A DNA stretch of 64,000 nucleotides from assembly GCF_029277305.1 (NCBI RefSeq), contig NZ_CP119526.1. One strand, given 5' to 3'. This DNA is from Guptibacillus hwajinpoensis. GTDB lineage: Bacteria > Bacillota > Bacilli > Bacillales > Guptibacillaceae. The notes beneath the pieces were generated by a model. The model saw nothing but the letters and a program-made list of their open reading frames with translations. It was not told where the DNA came from and did no database searches. Positions 1 to 8,652 of this stretch are shown one piece after another. Every line of letters starts with the position of its first letter. Within the stretch, counting starts at the first letter, position 1. A program made the translations under genes and the position numbers.

Positions 1-1
1 C

Positions 2-718
2 ATTCGCTGGTTCTCTCAAGGCGATGATCCAAAACCATGGGTTAACGAAAACGATGAGCTGAAGTTAACGGATCAGAAAATTGAATTCCTTGATTATGCA
101 AAGGAACTTCGTGAAAACAGCTACACAGCACTAGCACCAGAATGGTCTCCATCTTGGTTCGAGGCAATGGATAAGCCAATTAAAGTTAAAGAGAACGGTA
201 AGGAAACAGAAACGGAAGTATTCTCATATGTTCTTCCTACATGGGGACTTCATAGTGTCTTGAAAACGAATGTAGAAGATTCTGTTGGCGATTGGGCTGT
301 AACAAGTGGACCGAGCCCGTATTTCTGGGGTGGAACATGGTTAGGTGTATACAACAAGTCTGAGAATAAAGAGCTCGCTTATGACTTCGTGAAAATGATG
401 ACGCAAGATGATGAGTTCCTAACAGACTGGGCGAAAGAAACAGGCGATGTGCTTTCTTACCTGCCAGTTACAAACGAAATTAAAGACGATTTCAGTGATG
501 AATTCCTAGGTGGCCAAAATAACTATCAATTCTTCCTCGATCAAGCGAAGAGCATTGAGCCAGGTATCGTAACAAAGTACGACCAGCAGCTTGATACGTT
601 CTACGGAAATGCGGTTCAAGAGTATGTTGATGGTAAGAAATCCAAAGACGAAGCAATTGCTGAATTCTATAAAAAAGCACAGAATGCTTACCCTGAATTG
701 AAAGTACCAAAGAAGTAA
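2..718 (+). CDS. ABC transporter sugar-binding lipoprotein, 3' part
   Basis: C-terminal 238 residues of an extracellular solute-binding protein. The reading frame is open to the left edge, so the signal peptide and N-terminal lobe lie outside the window. Aromatic-rich stretches (PYFWGGTWLGVY; YELAYDF-like helices) and the end of a type 1 binding-protein fold fit a carbohydrate-binding protein. Two MalF/MalG-type permeases follow, then two beta-glucosidase-type enzymes, so the ligand is inferred to be a beta-gluco-oligosaccharide. No ATPase gene is present here; such systems often share a genomic MsmX-type ATPase (family knowledge). The exact ligand is unknown. Confidence 0.85.
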   Translation: MRWFSQGDDPKPWVNENDELKLTDQKIEFLDYAKELRENSYTALAPEWSPSWFEAMDKPIKVKENGKETETEVFSYVLPTWGLHSVLKTNVEDSVGDWAVTSGPSPYFWGGTWLGVYNKSENKELAYDFVKMMTQDDEFLTDWAKETGDVLSYLPVTNEIKDDFSDEFLGGQNNYQFFLDQAKSIEPGIVTKYDQQLDTFYGNAVQEYVDGKKSKDEAIAEFYKKAQNAYPELKVPKK

Positions 719-727
719 CCAATGTGA

Positions 728-751
728 GCGGTGTAAGTATTCTTATACCGC
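728..751 (+). terminator. Intercistronic stem-loop after the binding-protein gene
   Basis: A 10-bp stem (728-737 with 742-751, one G-U pair) with a TATT loop is followed by a weak T-rich run. Such hairpins between a binding-protein gene and its permease genes commonly lower downstream expression or stabilise the upstream mRNA. It is probably an attenuator rather than a full stop. Confidence 0.5.
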
Positions 752-778
752 TTATCTTATTTTGAGAGGAGCGATGAG

Positions 779-1678
779 ATGAAGAACCTTAACAACTACG
801 GCTATGCCTTTATAGCTCCGTTTTGGATCATCTTTCTCATATTTAATATTTATCCGGTTGGACTAACTTTTTATTATAGCTTTACCAACTACAGTGGAAG
901 CGGAACAGCTGAAGTCGTTGGATTCGCGAATTATCAGCGTTTGATTGCAGACTCTTATTTTGTTGAAGCGTTTTTTAACACCTGGAAAATCTGGGGCGTT
1001 AACTTTGGGCTACAAATTGTTATTGCACTTATACTTGCAGCCATTTTCTCTGATATGCGCGTAAAAATGAAAGGTCTTTCCTTCTTCCGATCGATCTTTT
1101 ATCTTCCTAACTTGATTACAGTAAGCTCTGTTGCACTGTTGTTTGGTATCCTACTTGATTGGCAACACGGATCTTTAAATATGGTCTTGATGAATATTGG
1201 TATCATCTCACAGCCGATTAACTGGCTGAATGAACCTGCTTCTGCTCAGTTATCTGTTTCACTGATTCTGACATGGATGTGGTTCGGCCATTCATTCATC
1301 GTTGTAATGGCAGGTGTTTCTGGAATTTCAACTGACTTCTATGAAGCAGCATTGATTGACGGTGCGAACCGCTGGCAAACTTTTACGAAGATTACGCTGC
1401 CGTTGTTAAAGCCGATTCTCCTCTACATTATGATTACTTCTTTAATTGGTGGCCTTCAGCTATTCGACCTACCAATGCTTCTAACAGATGGTATTGGCTC
1501 ACCGGATGGTTCACTAAATACAATGGTGCTTTACTTGTACAATCAGGCATTTAAGTACAACAACTATGGTTATGCTGCTGCTGTTGCATATGGTTTGTTC
1601 ATTATTACGGTTATTTTCTCAGCAATCGTATTCAAATCAATGTATGGTAACGAGCGTAAACAAGCGAGGCGGGTGTAA
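779..1678 (+). CDS. Sugar ABC transporter permease (MalF/UgpA type)
   Basis: A 299-residue inner-membrane permease with about six hydrophobic segments. The cytoplasmic coupling (EAA) loop is visible as EAALIDGANRWQTFTKITLP around residues 197-216, which contacts the ATPase. The start ATG follows GAGAGGAGCG at a normal distance. It lies between the binding-protein gene and the second permease, with 3 nt before the next gene, so the two permeases are translationally close and form a heterodimeric channel. Substrate specificity cannot be read from the sequence; the neighbouring GH1 and GH30 genes suggest beta-glucosides. Confidence 0.92.
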   Translation: MKNLNNYGYAFIAPFWIIFLIFNIYPVGLTFYYSFTNYSGSGTAEVVGFANYQRLIADSYFVEAFFNTWKIWGVNFGLQIVIALILAAIFSDMRVKMKGLSFFRSIFYLPNLITVSSVALLFGILLDWQHGSLNMVLMNIGIISQPINWLNEPASAQLSVSLILTWMWFGHSFIVVMAGVSGISTDFYEAALIDGANRWQTFTKITLPLLKPILLYIMITSLIGGLQLFDLPMLLTDGIGSPDGSLNTMVLYLYNQAFKYNNYGYAAAVAYGLFIITVIFSAIVFKSMYGNERKQARRV

Positions 1679-1681
1679 ATC

Positions 1682-2593
1682 ATGATGGATAGAACTGAAA
1701 TTGAAAACAATGTAACGCCTGAGAAACTGAGCAAAAGGACTCTAGTACCTCAAGAATCAAAAACGAAAAAGCGTCGATCCCTAATAAAGGGGATTATCTA
1801 TGCATTACTGATCCTTACAGCGGTTATCTGTTTTATCCCGTTCCTTATGATGCTTGTGAATGCGACTCGTTCAAATGATGCCATCCTAACAGGATTTACA
1901 CTAATTCCAGGTACAGCACTAATGGAGAATTACCGTACAATGATGGAATACGTAAACATCTGGAATGGTTTTAAAAACAGCTTAATTATTTCAGTTCTTG
2001 TGACACTTTTAACTGGTTACTTCTCGGCTTTGACAGCTTATGGGTTTGCCTTCTATACCTTTAAAGGTAAGAACTTCCTATTTGTTTTCATGCTTGTCAT
2101 GATGATGGTGCCTGGTCAACTTGGACTAATTGGATTCTATGAACTTTGTAAGAATCTTGGCATTTTGGATACGTTCATTCCTTTAATTATTCCAGCTATT
2201 GCTAGTCCGTTTGTTGTATTTTTCTTACGTCAATACATTCAAACTACGCTTCATCCAAGCTTAATTGAAGCAGCTAGAATTGACGGTGCGAGTGAGCTGC
2301 GTATTTTCCATACTGTAGCCATTCCAATTATGATGCCGGCTGTTGCAACGATGTCGATCTTCACTTTTATCGGTTCATGGAACAACTACATTGTGCCGTT
2401 AGTCGTTCTATTCTCGCCAGAAAAATACACATTACCTGTCTTAATGGGCTTCTTAAAAGGTTCACAGGTAGCACAGAATTTAGGATCAATGTATTTAGGT
2501 ATCGCTATATCTGTTGTTCCAATCATGATCGCATTTCTATTTTTGTCTAAGTACATCGTTAATAGTATCTCAGCTGGAGCTGTTAAAGAGTAG
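1682..2593 (+). CDS. Sugar ABC transporter permease (MalG type)
   Basis: A 303-residue second permease subunit. It has a long polar, lysine-rich N-terminus (about 35 residues) before the first membrane span, then about six spans. The EAA loop reads EAARIDGASELRIFHTVAIP near residues 198-217. Two adjacent ATGs (1682 and 1685) could start translation; the ribosome site GAGGCGGG lies inside the end of the previous gene, which indicates coupling. It pairs with the permease at 779-1678. Confidence 0.92.
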   Translation: MMDRTEIENNVTPEKLSKRTLVPQESKTKKRRSLIKGIIYALLILTAVICFIPFLMMLVNATRSNDAILTGFTLIPGTALMENYRTMMEYVNIWNGFKNSLIISVLVTLLTGYFSALTAYGFAFYTFKGKNFLFVFMLVMMMVPGQLGLIGFYELCKNLGILDTFIPLIIPAIASPFVVFFLRQYIQTTLHPSLIEAARIDGASELRIFHTVAIPIMMPAVATMSIFTFIGSWNNYIVPLVVLFSPEKYTLPVLMGFLKGSQVAQNLGSMYLGIAISVVPIMIAFLFLSKYIVNSISAGAVKE

Positions 2594-2607
2594 GGGAGAG
2601 GGATTCT

Positions 2608-3954
2608 ATGAAATTTAATAAGGATTTTACGTTCGGAACAGCAACATCTTCGTATCAAATTGAAGGAGCTCATAATGAGGGGGGACGAACTCCTTCAATC
2701 TGGGATATGTTTTGTGATATCCCAGGTAAAGTGCACGAGCAACACAACGGTAATGTTGCTTGTAATCACTATCATCGGTATGAAGAAGATATCCAGATTA
2801 TTAAAGATCTTGGAGTAGACACTTATCGCTTCTCCATTGCCTGGCCTCGTATTTTCCCTGCAAAAGGGCAGTTTAACGAAGAAGGAATGGTTTTCTACCA
2901 AACACTAGCAAAACGTTTACGTGAAGAAGGAATTAAACCTGCCGTTACACTTTACCACTGGGATCTACCGATGTGGGCACATGAAGAAGGTGGATGGGTA
3001 AACCGTGATTCTGTCGAGTGGTTCATGGATTATGCAAGAGTTTGCTTCCGTGAGCTTGATGGATTAGTAGATTCATGGATTACGCACAATGAACCATGGT
3101 GTGCAGGTTTTCTTGGTTACCATATGGGCGTCCATGCTCCTGGACACACAAACTTAGATGAAGCAGTACGTGCTGTCCACCATATGCTCCTATCCCATGG
3201 AGAAGCAGTAAACATGTTGAAAAATGAATTTGGTTCCACAACATCAATTGGTATTACGTTAAATCTATCTCCTGTATATCCGAAAACAGATTCCGTCAAT
3301 GATCGACTTGCAGCAAATAATTCGGACGGTTATTCAAACCGATGGTTCCTAGACCCTGTTTTTAGAGGAAGCTATCCAGTCGACATGATGAACTTGTTCT
3401 CCAAATATGTTCATAACTATGACTTCATTCAAGAAGGCGATTTACAAACAATATCAACGCCGTGTGACTTCTTTGGAATTAATTTCTACAGCCGTGGGTT
3501 AGTTGAATTTAATGCAGCGAATGATTTTCTAACTCAAGGCGCACATTCCGATTATGAGAAAACAGGAATGGGCTGGGATATCGCACCAAATGAATTTAAA
3601 GACCTAATTAGAAGATTACGAAACGAATACACTGATCTTCCTATCTATATTACGGAAAACGGTGCAGCTTACGATGATAAGGTGGAAGACGGGCGTGTAC
3701 ACGATCAGTTAAGAATTGATTATGTGGAAAAGCACCTTCAAGCCGTTTCTGATTTAAATGAAGAAGGCATGAATATTCAAGGTTACTATCTCTGGTCGTT
3801 ACTTGATAACTTCGAGTGGAGTTTCGGTTATGATAAGCGGTTTGGCATAATCTACGTGAATTATGAAACGCAGGAACGAATTTGGAAAGACAGTGCCTTA
3901 TGGTATGCGGACATTGTGAAGAATAGAGGGTCTGTCCTACCACTTAATGCATAG
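2608..3954 (+). CDS. Glycoside hydrolase family 1 beta-glucosidase
   Basis: A 448-residue cytoplasmic retaining beta-glucosidase of normal GH1 length. The N-terminal signature (FTFGTATSSYQIEGA), the acid/base motif THNEPW near residue 164 and the nucleophile motif ITENG near residue 351 are all intact. There is no signal peptide, so it acts on imported oligosaccharides. The ATG follows AGGGGAGAGGG. It is 14 nt after the permease gene and 15 nt before the GH30 gene, so it is part of the same operon. Cellobiose, gentiobiose or aryl-glucosides are plausible substrates. Confidence 0.95.
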   Translation: MKFNKDFTFGTATSSYQIEGAHNEGGRTPSIWDMFCDIPGKVHEQHNGNVACNHYHRYEEDIQIIKDLGVDTYRFSIAWPRIFPAKGQFNEEGMVFYQTLAKRLREEGIKPAVTLYHWDLPMWAHEEGGWVNRDSVEWFMDYARVCFRELDGLVDSWITHNEPWCAGFLGYHMGVHAPGHTNLDEAVRAVHHMLLSHGEAVNMLKNEFGSTTSIGITLNLSPVYPKTDSVNDRLAANNSDGYSNRWFLDPVFRGSYPVDMMNLFSKYVHNYDFIQEGDLQTISTPCDFFGINFYSRGLVEFNAANDFLTQGAHSDYEKTGMGWDIAPNEFKDLIRRLRNEYTDLPIYITENGAAYDDKVEDGRVHDQLRIDYVEKHLQAVSDLNEEGMNIQGYYLWSLLDNFEWSFGYDKRFGIIYVNYETQERIWKDSALWYADIVKNRGSVLPLNA

Positions 3955-3969
3955 AAGGAGGGGAATTCG

Positions 3970-5310
3970 GTGAAAACAAAAACAATTACTCATATTCAAT
4001 CAGCGAGAGATAACGGAGACCTTCTTAAAGTTAAAGAACCACTTCAGGTCTCATCTCATTCTAATGAAAATGCTACTCAGATTTCAATTGATCCAAAACA
4101 AACATATCAAACAATACTAGGGTTTGGCGGTGCCTTCACAGAGGCATCTGCTTATACCCTTTCTCTTATTAGCGAAGAGAAAAGGAATGAAATTATCCAT
4201 CGCTATTTTCATCCTGAGGAAGGTTTAGGGTATCGCTTCGGTCGTACGCATATAAACAGTTGTGATTTTTCTCTAGGTAACTATACGTATGTTGAAGATT
4301 ATGATACTTCTTTATCAACATTTTCAATTGAGCGGGAGAAAGAGCTTGTCATTCCATTGATTAAGGATGCCACTAAGGTAGCGGGGGACAAGTTGTCGAT
4401 TGTTTCTTCGCCATGGAGTCCTCCACCATGGATGAAAGATAGTAATGAAATGAACCATGGTGGAAAACTCCTTCCAGAGTACAATTCACTATGGGCGGAC
4501 TATTACATGAAGTATGTTGACGCAATGGAAACGGAAGGCATCCCAATTTGGGGACTAACGATTCAGAACGAACCTGAAGCGAAGCAAGTATGGGACTCTT
4601 GTCTTTATACTGCAGAGGAAGAACGCGATTTTATTAAAAACTACCTTGGGCCAGCAATCCGTAAAAGTGGTAGAGAAGAACTTAAAGTGATTATCTGGGA
4701 CCACAATCGGGATGTGGTTTACGAGCGGGCTAGTAAAGTGTTGTCCGATCCTGAAGCGGCACAGTATGTGTGGGGAACTGGACTTCACTGGTATGTCTCA
4801 GAAGAATTTGAGAATCTATCAAAAGTTCACGATGCGTTCCCTGATAAGCACCTTATTTTTACGGAAGGTTGTATTGAGGGTGGCGTACAACTCGGTGCAT
4901 GGCATACTGGTGAGCGTTATGCGCGGAATATTATGGGTGATTTGAACAACTACTTAGAAGCGTGGATTGATTGGAACATCGTTTTGAATGAAGATGGTGG
5001 TCCTAATCATGTGGGTAATTATTGCGATGCGCCAGTCATTGTTGATACGAAAACTGGTGAAGTTCATTACAACAGTTCTTTTTATTATATTGGTCACTTT
5101 AGCAAGTACGTGAAACCCGGTGCCGTTCGGATATCGTGTACTGCTTCTAACAGTGATATTCAATTAACTGCTTTTCGAAATCAGTCTGGTGAAATTGTCG
5201 TTATCCTTATGAATGAAAAAGATGAAGAACATGCTGTTAACCTGGAGATTGAAGGACAGAATGTAGCTGCTATGATGCCTGCTCATTCGATCTCTACGAT
5301 TCTCATATAG
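3970..5310 (+). CDS. Glycoside hydrolase family 30 (glucosylceramidase / beta-1,6-glucanase type)
   Basis: A 446-residue GH30 enzyme. The GTG start follows GAAGGAGGGG. The TIM-barrel part carries the acid/base motif TIQNEPEA near residue 200 and the nucleophile motif FTEGCIEGG near residue 300. The last 80 or so residues form the beta-sandwich typical of GH30. Many characterised GH30 members are secreted, but this one has no signal peptide and begins directly with a cytoplasmic-type N-terminus. It therefore probably cleaves imported beta-glucosides together with the GH1 enzyme. A beta-1,6-linked substrate is inferred from the subfamily, not shown. Confidence 0.9.
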   Translation: MKTKTITHIQSARDNGDLLKVKEPLQVSSHSNENATQISIDPKQTYQTILGFGGAFTEASAYTLSLISEEKRNEIIHRYFHPEEGLGYRFGRTHINSCDFSLGNYTYVEDYDTSLSTFSIEREKELVIPLIKDATKVAGDKLSIVSSPWSPPPWMKDSNEMNHGGKLLPEYNSLWADYYMKYVDAMETEGIPIWGLTIQNEPEAKQVWDSCLYTAEEERDFIKNYLGPAIRKSGREELKVIIWDHNRDVVYERASKVLSDPEAAQYVWGTGLHWYVSEEFENLSKVHDAFPDKHLIFTEGCIEGGVQLGAWHTGERYARNIMGDLNNYLEAWIDWNIVLNEDGGPNHVGNYCDAPVIVDTKTGEVHYNSSFYYIGHFSKYVKPGAVRISCTASNSDIQLTAFRNQSGEIVVILMNEKDEEHAVNLEIEGQNVAAMMPAHSISTILI

Positions 5311-5359
5311 GTTATAGGTGCCTGTCACCACCCGATATAGCTCACATTTTGTCGATAAA

Positions 5360-5410
5360 AAGAAGCTCGATGAATGGTGGAAACACCTTTCATCGAGCTT
5401 CTTTAATTTT
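5360..5410. terminator. Strong bidirectional intrinsic terminator
   Basis: A 20-bp near-perfect stem (5360-5379 with 5384-5403) with a GAAA loop. It has a T-rich run on the plus strand and a TTTT run on the minus strand. It ends the beta-glucoside operon and the converging cysteine-rich gene. Confidence 0.9.
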
Positions 5411-5426
5411 CTTATATGCTATTTTA

Positions 5427-5771
5427 TTAATTCGTATCTCCAAGTTGCTTAATAGCTTCCATAATATCTGACATTGCATCTTGCATGTTATCGAGGAACT
5501 GTTGGGTTGTAAATGATAGAGACACAATATCTTTGCAATCAATGAATGTAATCATATCCTCATTCATAATAGTCTCTTTGAATTTAGCGCAACAAGTTTT
5601 GGGGTCATATTCAATAAAAGTCCCTTTAATAGAAGACTTAATTCCACCTGCTTTAGTTCTAACAAAGACTGGTACTGGAGTATCACAATGGAGGTTGCGA
5701 AGTTTGGTGCAAATACATTTATCGCATTTCGTTCTCTTGTGAAAATCTTCATGGTGCAAACTCACGGTCAT
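5427..5771 (-). CDS. Cysteine-rich 114-residue protein of unknown function
   Basis: Not recognised with confidence. The protein has seven cysteines, including CDKCIC near the N-terminus, a CC pair mid-protein and a DC motif before a beta-rich stretch; the C-terminal third is an amphipathic helix (QQFLDNMQDAMSDIMEAI). There is no signal peptide. The ATG follows TAAGGAGTG with good spacing, so it is a real gene. The cysteine pattern and size faintly recall CotY/CotZ-type spore coat or exosporium proteins, but this is only an impression. It is transcribed away from the Ter locus. Confidence 0.7.
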   Translation of the reverse strand: MTVSLHHEDFHKRTKCDKCICTKLRNLHCDTPVPVFVRTKAGGIKSSIKGTFIEYDPKTCCAKFKETIMNEDMITFIDCKDIVSLSFTTQQFLDNMQDAMSDIMEAIKQLGDTN

Positions 5772-6041
5772 TTCACTCCTTAAAAATTGAGATACTATAT
5801 AATACGATACAATTTAGAGAATGTTTGGACATTCATTGGGTAATTTCAAATCTACTAATTCAAAATATAATATCTCAAAGGTGCGATTAGAGAAAAGTAG
5901 TCAAAGTTAGTTAGGAGAAACCAAATCATTTATCAAATTATGTGATAAAGTCGAATAAAGGACTATAAAAAAATTTGTCGAATGCTAATAACTTAAAAGA
6001 ATGCTGAAGAATGTTGTCGCAGCAAAATAGGAGTAGAACTG

Positions 6042-7073
6042 ATGAAAATTTGGTTTAATCGATGGTTTACAACCGTCGCACATTATATTGACTTGATTCG
6101 AAATAATGAAGATGGAGCAGTCTTTGAGATATACGGCTCTCATCCAAATGAAGATGCTTTGTATTTACAGTATTGTGATTACGCTTTTGTTGAACCTGAC
6201 ATTAGTGGTGATGCTTATATTGACTATTGTCTAAGCGTTTGTATTGAGAAGGAGGTTGATCTATTCATACCACGTAAAGAAAATGTTCTGATCTCTCAAA
6301 ATCTCTCAAAATTCCATGAGATTGGTGTCAAAGTACTCGTTTGTAATGCAGAATTAATGGCACTAATGGACAATAAAGCTGCGATGTACGAATCGATTAC
6401 TGAACGAGAAAAAGAAAAAGGTCAACCACTTGTACCACTTCCAGATTATGTGGTCGTTAACAATGTAGATGAATTCAGGGAAGCTTATACTCATCTCACG
6501 AAAAAAGGCCATACGGTTTGTTTCAAACCTGTAATCGGTGAAGGAGCAAATGGTTTTCGCGTTATTAAAGAGGGGCAGGAAACGATTGAAGAACTTCTGA
6601 CAGAAGGAGTTACACGAAGAATATCAATGGAGCATGCGTGTTCCATTCTAAGCCAAAAGGAAACATTTCCTGACTTAATGGTTCTTGAGTATTTAGAAGG
6701 GTATGAGTATAGCATCGATTGTCTTGCTTATGATGGTGAGCTACACCTTGCTATTCCTCGTAAGAAGACTGGAGGACGAATTAGAGAACTGGAAGATAAT
6801 CAAGAACTTCTCGCGATCGCACGGGCTCTTCATCGAGAGTACAACATTGATTACATATCAAACATACAAGTGAAGTTCAGTAAAGGTGTACCAAAGCTTC
6901 TTGAAATTAATCCTAGGATGGCAGGTGGACTTAATATTAGTTGTTTATCAGGCGTGAATATACCTTATGAGGCAATTAAACTATTATTGCATGGTAATAG
7001 TAAGGTTGATAAGTTTACACCAACTATGGGAATTCGTGCGAGTCATATTGAGAAGGAAATAGTTCTTATGTAA
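6042..7073 (+). CDS. ATP-grasp domain protein of the Ter biosynthetic module
   Basis: A 343-residue ATP-grasp enzyme resembling the carbamoyl-phosphate-synthase type. The ATP-binding stretch VCFKPVIGEGANGF is near residues 160-175, and the metal-binding end of the fold LLEINPRMAGGLN is near residues 286-300. The ATG follows TAGGAGTAG. ATP-grasp enzymes of this kind accompany TerD/TerC, CitE-like aldolase and phosphoribosyltransferase genes in the predicted Ter metabolite pathway (Anantharaman, Iyer and Aravind's Ter analysis). Here it lies upstream of the sigma-W-like promoter, so it may be expressed separately. Its substrate is unknown. Confidence 0.85.
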   Translation: MKIWFNRWFTTVAHYIDLIRNNEDGAVFEIYGSHPNEDALYLQYCDYAFVEPDISGDAYIDYCLSVCIEKEVDLFIPRKENVLISQNLSKFHEIGVKVLVCNAELMALMDNKAAMYESITEREKEKGQPLVPLPDYVVVNNVDEFREAYTHLTKKGHTVCFKPVIGEGANGFRVIKEGQETIEELLTEGVTRRISMEHACSILSQKETFPDLMVLEYLEGYEYSIDCLAYDGELHLAIPRKKTGGRIRELEDNQELLAIARALHREYNIDYISNIQVKFSKGVPKLLEINPRMAGGLNISCLSGVNIPYEAIKLLLHGNSKVDKFTPTMGIRASHIEKEIVLM

Positions 7074-7254
7074 CCTTGAGGTTGTTTCTAATAGTAAAGA
7101 AGAAAAACGTGGTAATTATTTGACGAATTAGACAATATCTTAAGTGCGTTTATCAATTGTTTAGAGGCTAAAGGATTCATTTTATCTGAAAATATGTTAA
7201 TTTTAAATAGAAAGAAAAGATTTATCGCGCAAAAACATCTTTTTTGTTGAAACG

Positions 7255-7280
7255 TGAAACTTTTAAAATCTAGGCACGTA
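7255..7280 (+). promoter_or_regulatory. Sigma-W-type (ECF) promoter of the yce/Ter operon
   Basis: The -35 TGAAAC (7255-7260) and -10 CGTA (7277-7280) are separated by exactly 16 nt, matching the sigma-W consensus. The B. subtilis yceC operon is known to be sigma-W dependent. Predicted transcription start is near 7287, leaving about 80 nt of leader before yceC. The 292-nt gap holding it shows no other feature. Confidence 0.75.
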
Positions 7281-7365
7281 TAACAAGGTAGGCTCTACAA
7301 AATTCAAAAATACTAGTCGTTACAATCATACTTGTTTTTAAATCTACTAATAGGAGTGAAACAAT

Positions 7366-7974
7366 TTGACAATTTCTTTGCAGAAAGGTCAACGAATTGA
7401 CTTAACAAAAGGAAATGCAGGCTTATCGAAAATTATGGTTGGCCTTGGCTGGGATCCAGTTCAGCAGAAGAAAGGCGGAGGCCTTCTTGGCGGTCTTTTC
7501 GGAGGCGGCGGTGGCGGTGCTGACGTTGACTGTGATGCTTCTATCCTAATGCTTGAAGATGAAAAGCTAACTTCTAAAAAAGATTTGATTTATTTTGGTA
7601 ACCTGAAAAGTGCATGTGGAAGTATCAATCACACAGGTGACAATTTAACAGGTGCTGGAGACGGCGATGATGAGCAAATCATGGTCGATCTAGGCAAAAT
7701 CCCACAGCGTATTACGAAGTTAGTCTTTGTTGTTAACATATACGATGCAGTGAAGCGTAAACAGGACTTCGGCATGATTGAGAATGCATTTATCCGTGTA
7801 GTGAATCAATCGAATCAAGAAGAGCTAATTAAGTTCAATCTCACAGACAACTACTCTGGTAAAACGAGCCTATTTGTAGCAGAAATTTATCGACACGGAT
7901 CTGAATGGAAGTTTGCGGCGATTGGTAATGGAACGAATGACGCTGGTTTAAGCGACATTGCAAAGAAATACTAA
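7366..7974 (+). CDS. yceC: TerD-family stress protein (YceC-like)
   Basis: A 202-residue TerD protein. It starts at TTG 7366 after TAGGAGTGA. The family signature is present (LSKIMVGLGWDP near the N-terminus, ADVDCDAS, HTGDNLTGAGDGDDEQ). TerD proteins are Ca2+-binding, surface-charged proteins tied to membrane and metal stress. This copy differs from the next two by a glycine-rich insertion of about 15 residues (GGGLLGGLFGGGGGG) just before the first acidic Ca2+-binding loop, and by VDCD in place of FDLD. First gene after the sigma-W-like promoter. Confidence 0.93.
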   Translation: MTISLQKGQRIDLTKGNAGLSKIMVGLGWDPVQQKKGGGLLGGLFGGGGGGADVDCDASILMLEDEKLTSKKDLIYFGNLKSACGSINHTGDNLTGAGDGDDEQIMVDLGKIPQRITKLVFVVNIYDAVKRKQDFGMIENAFIRVVNQSNQEELIKFNLTDNYSGKTSLFVAEIYRHGSEWKFAAIGNGTNDAGLSDIAKKY

Positions 7975-8001
7975 ACTACTTAAAATAAGGGGCTGAATAG
8001 C

Positions 8002-8583
8002 ATGGCTGTATCATTATCAAAAGGACAAAAAGTAGATTTAACAAAAACAAACCCAGGTCTATCAAAGGTTATTGTAGGACTTGGATGGGACACGAACAAA
8101 TACGATGGTGGAAATGACTTTGACCTTGATGCAAGTGTCTTCCTATTAGATAGCAATGGTAAATGTGCTTCTGATAAAGATTTTGTTTTCTATAACCAGA
8201 CTGAAGGTGGCGGCGGCTCTGTCGTTCATACAGGCGATAATCGTACAGGTGAAGGCGCTGGCGATGATGAACAGGTAAAGGTTAATCTTAAGGATGTTCC
8301 TTCTGCAGTAGAAAAGGTTTCATTTGTTATTACGATTCACGATGCGGAAGCTCGTAACCAAAATTTTGGACAAGTATCCAACGCATTTGTAAGAATCGTT
8401 AGTGAAGATTCTAATGAAGAACTCATTCGTTATGACCTAGGAGAAGATTTCTCAATCGAAACAGCTATTATTGTTGGAGAGCTATATCGCCATAACGGCG
8501 AATGGAAATTCTCTGCAGTAGGATCAGGTTATGAAGGTGGTCTTGCTAGAATCGCTTCTGATTTCGGTTTGCAAGTCGGATAA
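8002..8583 (+). CDS. yceD: TerD-family stress protein (YceD-like)
   Basis: A 193-residue canonical TerD protein, the same length as B. subtilis YceD. Acidic Ca2+-binding loops are intact (NDFDLDASVFLLD; GDNRTGEGAGDDEQ), as is the C-terminal ELYRHNGEWKFSAVG block. It starts at ATG 8002, 27 nt after yceC. It closely resembles the protein encoded at 8653-9231, so the pair probably arose by tandem duplication. The proteins are thought to act as Ca2+-dependent scaffolds at the membrane with TerC (family inference). Confidence 0.95.
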   Translation: MAVSLSKGQKVDLTKTNPGLSKVIVGLGWDTNKYDGGNDFDLDASVFLLDSNGKCASDKDFVFYNQTEGGGGSVVHTGDNRTGEGAGDDEQVKVNLKDVPSAVEKVSFVITIHDAEARNQNFGQVSNAFVRIVSEDSNEELIRYDLGEDFSIETAIIVGELYRHNGEWKFSAVGSGYEGGLARIASDFGLQVG

Positions 8584-8593
8584 TATCTTCTTT

Positions 8594-8622
8594 ATGGCAA
8601 GAGGGCTGAACCCTCTTGCCAT
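8594..8622 (+). terminator. Stable hairpin between two terD genes
   Basis: A perfect 12-bp stem (8594-8605 with 8611-8622) and CTGAA loop, without a following T-run. It probably acts as an mRNA stability or processing element, not a true terminator, since the operon continues. Confidence 0.5.
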
Positions 8623-8652
8623 TCCAATATAAACGCGAATTGGGGGATGACA

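Noticed and set aside
5317..5329. Short palindrome GGTGCCTGTCACC
   Set aside because: Only 4-bp arms; a common short intergenic repeat, not a terminator or operator that can be supported.
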